Notes under the pieces: generated by a model
The model's input: the letters and a program-made list of their open reading frames with translations, nothing else
What the model was told of the DNA's origin: nothing
Database searches by the model: none
Part shown: positions 45,132 through 52,429 of the stretch, piece by piece
Layout: every line of letters begins with the position of its first letter
Numbering within the stretch: the stretch's first letter is position 1
Origin: Candidatus Eremiobacteraceae bacterium
GTDB lineage: Bacteria > Vulcanimicrobiota > Vulcanimicrobiia > Eremiobacterales > Eremiobacteraceae
Assembly (NCBI GenBank): GCA_035295225.1
Contig: DATGJI010000055.1
Location: 62,001 to 126,000, forward strand
DNA: 64,000 bases
Reading direction: 5' to 3'
Position numbers and translations under genes: made by a program

Positions 45132-45428
45132 AGGGCTCCCTCAAGCGTCTGGTGCGCATTGGGGTAACGGACGAAGGGTTGAAGCGGATGAACCTTCGCG
45201 ATAGTGATGTGAATCGCAAGCCGTCGTGGTCGTTCGTTCGTTACACATGCAGCCATGCTGCAGTTCATCGCCCGCGGACCAGTCGCGTTCGCTCCGCTCG
45301 CAAATTTCGAAGCGCGCGGTACGACAAGCATCGCCTACCCACGCCGCATGAGGGCGAGCATCGCTTGCCCACGATGGTGCGGTCCTGCGACGCCAGGCGG
45401 CCGGAGCCGTTCGAGCGAATCGCAGGAC
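45132..45428. other. 297-base divergent intergenic region with family C repeats
   Basis: This gap holds the promoters of the divergent metal-transporter block and ECF sigma operon. I see no gene in it. Two family C hairpins are at 45322-45340 and 45352-45370 (30-base period). I could not make out a clear sigma-70 -10/-35 pair or a metal riboswitch fold by eye. Confidence 0.5.
45322..45370 (+). repeat. Family C palindromic repeat, two copies
   Basis: The second copy (45352-45370) has arms GGGCGAGC and GCTTGCCC round loop ATC with one mismatch. The first (45322-45340) is more degenerate (ACAAGC, ATC, GCCTACCC). Both are followed by CACG. Compare the perfect copy at 31910. Confidence 0.7.
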
Positions 45429-45968
45429 ATGGCCGTAGACGATACGCAGCTCGTCAAACGGGTCGCGGCGGGCGAACACGATGCGTTCGCAACGCTGTAC
45501 GATCGCCACGCAGCTCTGGTCTACGGCATCGCACGGCGTGTTCTCGACAATCAGCAGCAGGCCGAGGACATCACGCAAAGCGTTTTCTTGCAGATCTGGT
45601 CGCGGCCTCAGGCATTCGCCGGCGGAAATTTCGCCGGTTGGCTCGCGCGCGTGGCGCGCAATGCTGCGCTCGATGTCTTACGCAGCGCTGCGGTCCGCAA
45701 ACGCGAACCCGAGATGCCGACAGAGATGCCGTCCGAGATCGCGCTCGAAGATCAGGTCTTTGAGCAGGCGCGCTCGGCAGCGGTCAAAGTCGCGGTCGCG
45801 GCGCTCCCGGACGATCAGCGCCAAGCGATCGAGTATGCGTATTTCGGCGGGCTGTCGTATCGCGAAGTCGCCGAACGGCTCAACGCGCCTCTCGGCACGG
45901 TGAAGAGCCGGATCCGGATCGGCTTGCGCCGACTATTCGAGTCGCTCCATCAGGCGGTGCCGTCGTGA
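45429..45968 (+). CDS. ECF-type RNA polymerase sigma factor
   Basis: 179 residues from ATG 45429. Region 2 (DAFATLYDRHAALVYGIARRVL, then AEDITQSVFLQIW) and region 4 (LPDDQRQAIEYAYFGGLSYREVAERL, then GTVKSRIRIGLRRL) are both clear. The open frame upstream to 45255 lies in intergenic DNA. Its end overlaps the start of the anti-sigma gene by four bases (GTGA at 45965). It should be held inactive by that membrane protein until a signal outside the cell releases it. Confidence 0.9.
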   Translation: MAVDDTQLVKRVAAGEHDAFATLYDRHAALVYGIARRVLDNQQQAEDITQSVFLQIWSRPQAFAGGNFAGWLARVARNAALDVLRSAAVRKREPEMPTEMPSEIALEDQVFEQARSAAVKVAVAALPDDQRQAIEYAYFGGLSYREVAERLNAPLGTVKSRIRIGLRRLFESLHQAVPS

Positions 45969-46630
45969 CAACCGCGCACACCGACGAACTGCTCGAGCTC
46001 GCTTCGCTCTGTGCGCTCGATGCGCTGAACGAAAGCGAGCGGGCGACCGCGCTCGCGCATATCCGCGAGTGCCCCGTGTGTGCCGACGAATATGCAGCCG
46101 CGCTTGCGGCCACCGGCGGATTGGCCGCAGCTGCCGCCGAGCAACCGCCGGCAGCGCTTCGAGCACACGTCCTCGGCGCCGCCATGGCTCGCTCGCGGGC
46201 AAGCGCACCGGTTTCGCTGTTCCGGCGCAAGCGCTTCTACGCGGCGATCGTCGCGGTCGCCGCCGCGATTGCCGCGCTGATCGTCTTCGGATCGCCGAGC
46301 AACCGCGAGCAATCGTGGGCGATCGCGTGTCTTCCGGGCGCGACGGCGTGCAGCGCAAGCGGGCGAGTCATCGCCGCCGACGGCGTATTGCGATTGGAAG
46401 CGACCGGCTTGTCGGCACTACCGCCTGGAAAAGTGTATCAGGCTTGGATCATCCAGCCCGGCGGCAAGCCTGTTCCCGAGCCGACGTTCGAAGCCGATGC
46501 GCACGGTCACGGCGCCGCGACCGTGCCGGGTCACCAACCGAAGGGCACGCTGCTTGCGGTCACCGTGGAGCCCGCCGGCGGATCAAAAGCTCCGACCACC
46601 AAGCCATTCATCGCCGCAACGCTGAATTGA
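45965..46630 (+). CDS. Zinc-containing anti-sigma factor (RskA-like)
   Basis: 221 residues from GTG 45965. The N-terminal domain has HIRECPVC (HxxxCxxC) typical of ZAS anti-sigma factors that bind ECF sigma. A membrane helix (FYAAIVAVAAAIAALIVF, about 92-109) leads to an extracytoplasmic RskA-type domain with GKVYQAWIIQPGGKPVPEPTF. It sits at the membrane and sequesters the sigma encoded upstream. The divergent NicO/NiCoT/DUF4331 block could be part of the response. Confidence 0.85.
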   Translation: MTTAHTDELLELASLCALDALNESERATALAHIRECPVCADEYAAALAATGGLAAAAAEQPPAALRAHVLGAAMARSRASAPVSLFRRKRFYAAIVAVAAAIAALIVFGSPSNREQSWAIACLPGATACSASGRVIAADGVLRLEATGLSALPPGKVYQAWIIQPGGKPVPEPTFEADAHGHGAATVPGHQPKGTLLAVTVEPAGGSKAPTTKPFIAATLN

Positions 46631-46656
46631 TGATCGCCGCGCCGGAAAGACTCGTC

Positions 46657-46719
46657 TGAAGGGGCCGACGCTAGTCGGCCCAGGTTTCGTTCGATGGGCC
46701 GACTGGCGTCGGCCCCTTC
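46657..46719 (+). repeat. Family B palindromic repeats, head-to-head pair
   Basis: Copy 1 (46657-46681) has the long arm on the left (TGAAGGGGCCGAC, loop GCTA, GTCGGCCC). Copy 2 (46696-46719) has the long arm on the right (GGGCCGAC, loop TGGC, GTCGGCCCCTTC). They are therefore in opposite orientations, 14 bases apart, and can also fold together as one larger hairpin. They occupy a convergent gap between the anti-sigma and KAS genes, so bidirectional 3'-end function is plausible. Confidence 0.9.
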
Positions 46720-46754
46720 GGATCTGCTTTCGGATCTGTTTAGGGCGAGCGCGG

Positions 46755-47984
46755 TTAGGCCGACTTGAAGACGAGCGCCGCGTTGAGGCCGCCGAAACCA
46801 AAGCTGTTCGACAACACGACTTTCTGTTCGAGCGGCGTCGCGACTTCCGGGGAATAGCGCAAATCGCAGTCGGGCCCGGGCATTTCCAGATTGACGGTTG
46901 GAACGACCGTGCTTTCCTTGATGCACATCGCGCAGAGCCCGGCCTCTATCGCGCCCGTCGCGCCGAGCGCGTGCCCCGTCATTCCCTTCGTACCGGAGAC
47001 GATGATGTGATCGGCGGCGGCGCCGAGAACCGCGCGGATCGCGCGGCTCTCGGTCGAGTCGTTGAGAGGCGTTGCCGATCCGTGGGCGTTGACGTGATCC
47101 ACGTCGTCCGGCGAAACGCGCGCCTCCGCAAGCGCTCGCAGCATGGCCCGCGCGGCCTCGCGCCCGTCGTCGCGCGGCGCGGTCATGTGTTCGCCGTCGT
47201 TGGTCAATGCGTAGCCGGCGATCTCCGCGTAAGGTGTGGCATCTCGCGCGATCACGTCTTCCTCGCGCTCGAGCAGCAAGAGGCATGCGCCTTCCGACAT
47301 GACAAAGCCGTCGCGCCCCGCGTCGAACGGCCGGCTCGCGCTTTCCGGATCGGCGTTGCGCGTCGACATCGACTTGATGATGTCGAATGCGCCGAACGTC
47401 AGCGGAGCGAGCGGTGCTTCGACACCGCCGGCGAGCGCTGCGCGGCACACGCCGTCGCGTACCGCGCGGAATGCGTCGCCGATCGCGACGGCTCCCGCGG
47501 CGCACGAGTTCGAATTGGATTGCGTCGGCCCGTGGAGACCGAAGTGAATCGCGACGTTGCAGCACGATGACGCGCCGAACACGTTCAGCGCGAGGGTCGG
47601 ATGGACGCCGCGCAGCCCGCGCTGCGAATAATTCTTGTACTGCGACTCGGCGAACACGACGCCGCCGAGCGCCGTGCCGATCCACGCGCCGATATCGTCG
47701 TGGTCGCCGCTCAGTTGCATGCCGGCATCGTCGAACGCCATGCGCGCCGCCGAGATCGCGAACTGGCTGAAGCGCTCCGTGCGCTGGGCCTGCTTGCGGT
47801 CGAGGAATGCAGTCGCGTCGAAATCGTCCACTTGACCCGCGACCTTCGAACGCATCTCCGACGTGTCGAATCGATCGATCGATTTGACGCCGCGCCGTCC
47901 GCCGATGGCGCCCTCCCAAAGGGCTTTCCGACCGATGCCGATCGGCGTGATCGCGCCGATGCCGGTGACGAAGACCCGGCTCAC
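46755..47984 (-). CDS. Beta-ketoacyl-ACP synthase II-like condensing enzyme
   Basis: 409 residues from GTG 47984. The KAS triad is complete: active Cys in SNSCAAGAVAIGDA, His in HVNAHGSATPLND, His in GTKGMTGHALGATGAIE, with the final SNSFGFGGLNAALVF. It should extend an acyl chain on ACP with malonyl-ACP. It is the last gene of a four-gene overlapping cluster and overlaps the SRPBCC gene stop by four bases. No ACP, ketoreductase or dehydratase is adjacent, so it may borrow these from fatty-acid synthesis or act on a short polyketide. Confidence 0.88.
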   Translation of the reverse strand: MSRVFVTGIGAITPIGIGRKALWEGAIGGRRGVKSIDRFDTSEMRSKVAGQVDDFDATAFLDRKQAQRTERFSQFAISAARMAFDDAGMQLSGDHDDIGAWIGTALGGVVFAESQYKNYSQRGLRGVHPTLALNVFGASSCCNVAIHFGLHGPTQSNSNSCAAGAVAIGDAFRAVRDGVCRAALAGGVEAPLAPLTFGAFDIIKSMSTRNADPESASRPFDAGRDGFVMSEGACLLLLEREEDVIARDATPYAEIAGYALTNDGEHMTAPRDDGREAARAMLRALAEARVSPDDVDHVNAHGSATPLNDSTESRAIRAVLGAAADHIIVSGTKGMTGHALGATGAIEAGLCAMCIKESTVVPTVNLEMPGPDCDLRYSPEVATPLEQKVVLSNSFGFGGLNAALVFKSA

Positions 47985-48430
47985 GCTGGGCGCTCCATCA
48001 GCTGTTTGAATCGCGCGAGCGTCGCATTCGCAATCGCATGGATGAAGAAATCGCCGATGACCCTGCGCGCGAGGAAGTCCCCGACAAGAGGCACGCGCCG
48101 CAGGTCGAGCTCGTGATCTATCGTGACGCGCGTGCCCGCGGCGACCGGCTCGAAGCGCCAGGCGACTTCCATGCCTTTTGTCCAGCCTGCGACGTGCGTG
48201 AATTCGATGCGCGGCACGCCGGGAAACAGACGCTCTGCAGCGGTCCATCGCACGGGTATGCTGCCGCGCCGCGCCGCCATGACGGCGATGCGCTCTGTCG
48301 GCTCCTCGCGCAGAACGTGAACGAATCGGTAGTGCGGCAAGAGCTGCGGCCAACGGGCGATGTCCTCGACGAGATCGTAGACCGCGCGCGGCTCGGCGGC
48401 GATCTCGACGGACGACGCGGTGCGCATCAT
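47981..48430 (-). CDS. SRPBCC (START-like) polyketide-cyclase/dehydrase family protein
   Basis: 149 residues. MMRTASSVEIAAEPRAVYDLVEDIARWPQLLPHYRFVHVL is the typical opening of SRPBCC lipid- or polyketide-binding proteins (aromatase/cyclase-like), ending in a long helix DFFIHAIANATLARF. The fold has a deep hydrophobic cavity. Next to a KAS, an FAD enzyme and a methyltransferase it is a good candidate for a cyclase. Overlaps both neighbours by four bases. Confidence 0.75.
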   Translation of the reverse strand: MMRTASSVEIAAEPRAVYDLVEDIARWPQLLPHYRFVHVLREEPTERIAVMAARRGSIPVRWTAAERLFPGVPRIEFTHVAGWTKGMEVAWRFEPVAAGTRVTIDHELDLRRVPLVGDFLARRVIGDFFIHAIANATLARFKQLMERPA

Positions 48431-49581
48431 GCGAGAAGCCTTACGAGAGCGGCAGGCGACATCGTCTGCGCGCTCGGCACCGCGCCTGCGACCGCGGCAA
48501 GCACCATCTCGGCGGCCGCGATGTCGCGGCGGGCTCGTCGCAGCGCGAGTGCTCGCAAAGGCGGTGTGCGCACGATGAAGTCGACCACGGCCGCGAGCAT
48601 GCGCCGCGGACGTTCGATGCGTCGACGGGCTGCCGCGATCGCGCTCACCGTTTCACGCGTCGGGGCTCCGGCGAGATGCGCCATGACGCCGGCCGCGCAC
48701 GTCACGGAGCTTTCAAGCGCGACCGCGACGCCTTGCCCGACGAACGGATCGAGCATGCCGGCCGCATCGCCTGTCAGCGTGACGCCGGGTGCGGCGACCG
48801 AATGCGGCGCGTAGCGCAGCGGTCCGACCGCGACTCGCTTGATGAGCGACGCGCCTTCGAAGCGATATCTTCCTGCGGTGACCTCGTCGACGATCGCATC
48901 GGCGCGCGCATCGTCCGCGACGGGTTTCGGCATGACGAGCATCGAGTTGCAATGCTCGCCGCCGAGCGGATTACGCGCATAGTATCCGCCTGCGCCGACG
49001 AACATCTCCAGCGTATCGCTGTTCGCCTCATGCGATCGGACGTGTCCGCCGACAGCCCAACGGCCTGCCCGCCGCGCGTCGCCGGCTAGGCCGGCACTGC
49101 GCGCGACGTTCGACCATGCGCCGTCGGCCCCGACGACAGCGCGCGCCGTGCAGTGCCGTTCGACGCCGGAACCGTCGCGATACGAAACGCGCCAGCCCGC
49201 ACCTTCATCGCGGAGGTCTCGGAAAATGCCGTCGAGCGGTTCGGCCCCGGCTGCGATCGCCGCATCGCGCAAAATCGAATCGAGGTCGGCGCGCGACAGC
49301 GCCAGCGCCCCGCCTGCAGGCAACGCCATGGTGACCGGTCCGCTGCCGAACGCGGCAAGCGCGACTCGCCGGATCGGGTGACCGAGCGAAGCGACGCGAC
49401 GACCGACTCCCAGTTCGGAGAGCGCGGCGAGCGCCGCCGGGCTCAGATATTCGCCGCAAACCTTGTCGCGCGGAAAACGCTTGCGTTCGAGCAGCACGAC
49501 GCCGATGCCGGCGCGGCTGAGCCGCAGCGCGACCGACGAGCCGGCCGGCCCCGCGCCGACGACGACGACGTCCGCAGTCAT
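48427..49581 (-). CDS. FAD-dependent oxidoreductase (geranylgeranyl-reductase/monooxygenase family)
   Basis: 384 residues. N-terminal FAD fold VVVVGAGPAGSSVALRLSRAG, then the conserved KVCGEYLSPAALAAL and the second FAD motif GVTLTGDAAGMLDPFVGQGVA. The family covers geranylgeranyl reductases and flavin hydroxylases. It may reduce a double bond or hydroxylate the product of the KAS. The C-terminus lacks a membrane helix. Overlaps the upstream methyltransferase and downstream SRPBCC gene by four bases each. Confidence 0.82.
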   Translation of the reverse strand: MTADVVVVGAGPAGSSVALRLSRAGIGVVLLERKRFPRDKVCGEYLSPAALAALSELGVGRRVASLGHPIRRVALAAFGSGPVTMALPAGGALALSRADLDSILRDAAIAAGAEPLDGIFRDLRDEGAGWRVSYRDGSGVERHCTARAVVGADGAWSNVARSAGLAGDARRAGRWAVGGHVRSHEANSDTLEMFVGAGGYYARNPLGGEHCNSMLVMPKPVADDARADAIVDEVTAGRYRFEGASLIKRVAVGPLRYAPHSVAAPGVTLTGDAAGMLDPFVGQGVAVALESSVTCAAGVMAHLAGAPTRETVSAIAAARRRIERPRRMLAAVVDFIVRTPPLRALALRRARRDIAAAEMVLAAVAGAVPSAQTMSPAALVRLLA

Positions 49582-50258
49582 TCGCCACCGGTGAGCAAGA
49601 GCCGCGCACCGAAGGCCGAGCGGACGGCGATGCGCGTCCAGCCGGCCTGCTCGGCCATCGATCGCACTTCGTCCGGCGTGTACGCGCGCCGTACAGAGAT
49701 CGGTCCATCGTGCAGCGTGAAGCGATTACGCGTGATGAGCGGGAGGATCGCGCGCGCAGCCAGCCATGCAGTGTGACTGCGGCGAAGATCGCTGACGATC
49801 ACGTGCGTCCCCACGCGCGCCATCTCGCTTAGCGCTTGGACGGCGTCGAGCGGCGTGAGATGATGCAGCGCAAGACTGCACATCACGAGGTCAAACGCGC
49901 CCGCTTCGAACGGCAAGGCGGTCGCGTCGCCTTGCACGGTCGATATCTCGTCGCAGCCGCGCACCGCGGCCGCCGCGTATGAGAGCACGCGCGGAGAGCG
50001 GTCGAGCGCCACGCAGCGCGCGCGCGAACCACGGGCGGACAGATGCTGAAGCACCGCGCGCGTCACGTCGGCGCCGCCGCACCCGACGTCCAAAATGGTG
50101 CGCGGCATCACGGGCAGCGCGTCGATCGCGCGGAGAATCGAATGTGTCCCGCCGAACCAGGCGTTGATGCGAGCGAGGTCGCGCAGATTGTCGCGCAGGT
50201 CCGCGATCGTGCCGGTCGCCTCGTCATCCATGAATTCTGCTTGCACACAGCGCTGCAT
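49578..50258 (-). CDS. Class I SAM-dependent methyltransferase
   Basis: 226 residues from ATG 50258; an internal ATG at 50231 is an alternative start. The SAM motif I is TILDVGCGGADVTRAVL, followed by CVALDRSPRVLSYA and DLVMCSLALHHLTPLDAVQAL. It should methylate a small molecule, most likely the product of the KAS/SRPBCC/FAD set. First gene of the four-gene cluster (49578/49581 overlap with the FAD gene). Confidence 0.82.
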   Translation of the reverse strand: MQRCVQAEFMDDEATGTIADLRDNLRDLARINAWFGGTHSILRAIDALPVMPRTILDVGCGGADVTRAVLQHLSARGSRARCVALDRSPRVLSYAAAAVRGCDEISTVQGDATALPFEAGAFDLVMCSLALHHLTPLDAVQALSEMARVGTHVIVSDLRRSHTAWLAARAILPLITRNRFTLHDGPISVRRAYTPDEVRSMAEQAGWTRIAVRSAFGARLLLTGGE

Positions 50259-50378
50259 TGGACCAAAGCGGTACGACGCTCGTCACTTCTTACCCCGCCC
50301 GCTTCCCATTTCGTTTTCAGTTGGGTATCATGAACGAACCGAAACCGCGTCGGGGGCGAACGCCAAGGGGAACGTTGC

Positions 50379-50717
50379 ATGCCTGTTTCAGCGACTACGA
50401 CGATGTCGAATCCATCTCGGAACACTTCGACTGCCAAGCAAGATCGAAATGCTCCATCCGATCCGCTGCGTTTCGTGCTCACGCGCCCAATGGCCACGCC
50501 GCCGGAGATGGGCGCCGCGTTCGATCAGTTCATCGGCGCCGCTGCCGACCTCGCGGGTGTCACCGTTTCGCGACAGATCACGGCCGGACTGAGCGGCGTG
50601 ACGATATCATGGGATAAGCGCACGGTTCCGTCGCGCGAGTGGCTGCGCGGTCTCGAAGAAGAGATCGTCGCATTCGGCGCGTGCAACGGCCTCCACGTGT
50701 GGTTCCGCCGGCACTGA
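50379..50717 (+). CDS. Small protein of unknown function
   Basis: 112 residues from ATG 50379 with AAGGGGA seven bases upstream, a strong site. The N-terminal 30 residues are polar and likely disordered. The remainder LRFVLTRPMATPPEMGAAFDQFIGAAADLAGVTVSRQITAGLSG looks like a small alpha/beta domain. No motif recognised. It converges with the P5C dehydrogenase gene (19-base gap). Confidence 0.55.
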   Translation: MPVSATTTMSNPSRNTSTAKQDRNAPSDPLRFVLTRPMATPPEMGAAFDQFIGAAADLAGVTVSRQITAGLSGVTISWDKRTVPSREWLRGLEEEIVAFGACNGLHVWFRRH

Positions 50718-50736
50718 CTGCCGCCGGCGTCTTCTT

Positions 50737-52305
50737 CTAGCCGACCTTCTCGCTGACGGACTTCGCCTGCATGAACAGCAGCAAGTAGTCCGGGCCCCCA
50801 GCTTTTGAATCTGTTCCCGACATATTGAATCCGCCGAACGGGTGCGCGCCGACCATGGCGCCCGTGCACTTCCTGTTCAGATACAGATTACCGACGTGGA
50901 ACTCTTCGCGCGCGCGATCGAGCTTGGCAGGATCGCTTGAATAGACCGCTCCCGTCAGTCCGAATTCCGTGTTGTTCGCGATATCGATCGCCTGATCGTA
51001 GTCCTTTGCCTTGATCACCGCCAGCACCGGACCGAAGATCTCTTCCTGCGCGAGCTTGCCGTCGGGCGGGATATCCGCGAACACCGTGGGCTGCGCGAAC
51101 CAACCCTCGCCCGGGGCGCGCTGTCCGCCCGTGACGAGCCTTCCTTCTTTCTTGCCGTGTTCAACGTATGACAGGATCTTCTGCAGCGAACGCTCGTTGA
51201 CGACCGGTCCCATGTAGTTGTCTGGTTCCGCCGGATCGCCGACGGTGATCGTCTTGACGCGCGCTTCGAGCCGGCGCAGAAATTCGTCGTAGATCGGCGC
51301 CTCCACGATGGCGCGCGAACACGCCGAGCACTTCTGCCCTTGATAGCCGTATGCGGCTTGCGCTACGCCTTCGACGGCAGCGTCAAGGTCCGCGTCAGCG
51401 GCGACGACGATGGAATCTTTTCCGCCCATCTCCGCCACGACGCGCTTGATCCAGATCTGGCCCGGCCGCGGCTCCGCGGCGAGCTGATTGACGCGCAATC
51501 CGATCTCTTTGGAGCCGGTGAACGCGATAAAGCGCACGCGCGGATGCTTCACGAGTTCGTCGCCGATGGCGCCGCCGGAACCCGTGATCAGATTCACGAC
51601 TCCAGGCGGCAGACCGACGCTCTCGAGTAGTTCGACAAATTTCGCAGCGATGACGGGCGAATCGCTCGACGGCTTGAGCACGACGCTATTGCCCGTCACG
51701 ATCGCCGCGGCCGTCATGCCGACGAGGATCGCGAACGCGAAGTTCCATGGCGGCACGACGACGCCGACGCCCAGCGGAATGTAGCGCATGCCGTTCTTCT
51801 CGCCGGTGATCGGCGTGACCGGATGCACGCCATCGTAGCGCAGCATCTCGCGTCCGTAGTACTCCAGGAAATCGATGCCTTCGGCCGTGTCGCCGTCGGC
51901 TTCGACCCAGCTCTTGCCGACTTCGAGAACGAGCAGTGCGTCGAACTCGTAACGCCGGCGGCGGACTTCGGCTGCAGCTTTGAAGAGCACCTCGGCGCGC
52001 TGCGTTGCGGGCACGCGTGACCACGTCGCGAATGCCTTTTCGGCGGCGGCGACCGCTTCGCGCGCTTGTTCCACCGTGGCGGACTGCACGTTGCCGACGA
52101 TCTCCGTCGGTTTGGCCGGATTGCGCGACGCGAATTGCGTGGGCGATTTCACGTGCTTGCCGCCGATGATGAGATCGTATTCGGCGCCGAACGTGCGCCG
52201 CGCGTTTTCGAGCGCCTCGCGCATGGCGCGTTTGGACTGCTCGTCGCGGAACGTGAGGATGGGCTCGTTGGCGAACGGCGCGATTTCGGCGATCAGTGTT
52301 GCCAT
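50737..52305 (-). CDS. L-glutamate gamma-semialdehyde (delta-1-pyrroline-5-carboxylate) dehydrogenase
   Basis: 522 residues, the length of the stand-alone RocA/PruA-C enzyme. NAD-binding PPWNFAFAILVGMTAAAIVTGN, general base Glu in VAEMGGKDSIVV, nucleophile Cys in YGYQGQKCSACSRAIV. The C-terminal GNLYLNRKCTGAMVGAHPFGGFNMSGTDSKAGGPDYL is diagnostic for P5C dehydrogenase. It oxidises glutamate semialdehyde to glutamate in proline or arginine breakdown. No proline dehydrogenase is next to it. The MocR regulator upstream on the same strand may control it. Confidence 0.9.
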   Translation of the reverse strand: MATLIAEIAPFANEPILTFRDEQSKRAMREALENARRTFGAEYDLIIGGKHVKSPTQFASRNPAKPTEIVGNVQSATVEQAREAVAAAEKAFATWSRVPATQRAEVLFKAAAEVRRRRYEFDALLVLEVGKSWVEADGDTAEGIDFLEYYGREMLRYDGVHPVTPITGEKNGMRYIPLGVGVVVPPWNFAFAILVGMTAAAIVTGNSVVLKPSSDSPVIAAKFVELLESVGLPPGVVNLITGSGGAIGDELVKHPRVRFIAFTGSKEIGLRVNQLAAEPRPGQIWIKRVVAEMGGKDSIVVAADADLDAAVEGVAQAAYGYQGQKCSACSRAIVEAPIYDEFLRRLEARVKTITVGDPAEPDNYMGPVVNERSLQKILSYVEHGKKEGRLVTGGQRAPGEGWFAQPTVFADIPPDGKLAQEEIFGPVLAVIKAKDYDQAIDIANNTEFGLTGAVYSSDPAKLDRAREEFHVGNLYLNRKCTGAMVGAHPFGGFNMSGTDSKAGGPDYLLLFMQAKSVSEKVG

Positions 52306-52429
52306 GTCTTCATTCTTCTCCCGATGGTGTTGTCTGACGATACTTCAGCGTGCCCGAGCGGGCATACCTTGGGCGGACGGATCTGGATCGCTGCCACGCT
52401 ACGACGAACCCGACAGCCGAGCAAGCGCC

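Noticed and set aside
45132-45428. Metal riboswitch upstream of the NicO gene
   Set aside because: Looked for because of the gene context, but no recognisable conserved core was seen by eye; only family C hairpins are present.
46531-47919. 462-residue minus-strand frame over the KAS gene
   Set aside because: Arg-rich shadow in another frame of the KAS II gene, whose catalytic triad is intact in its own frame.
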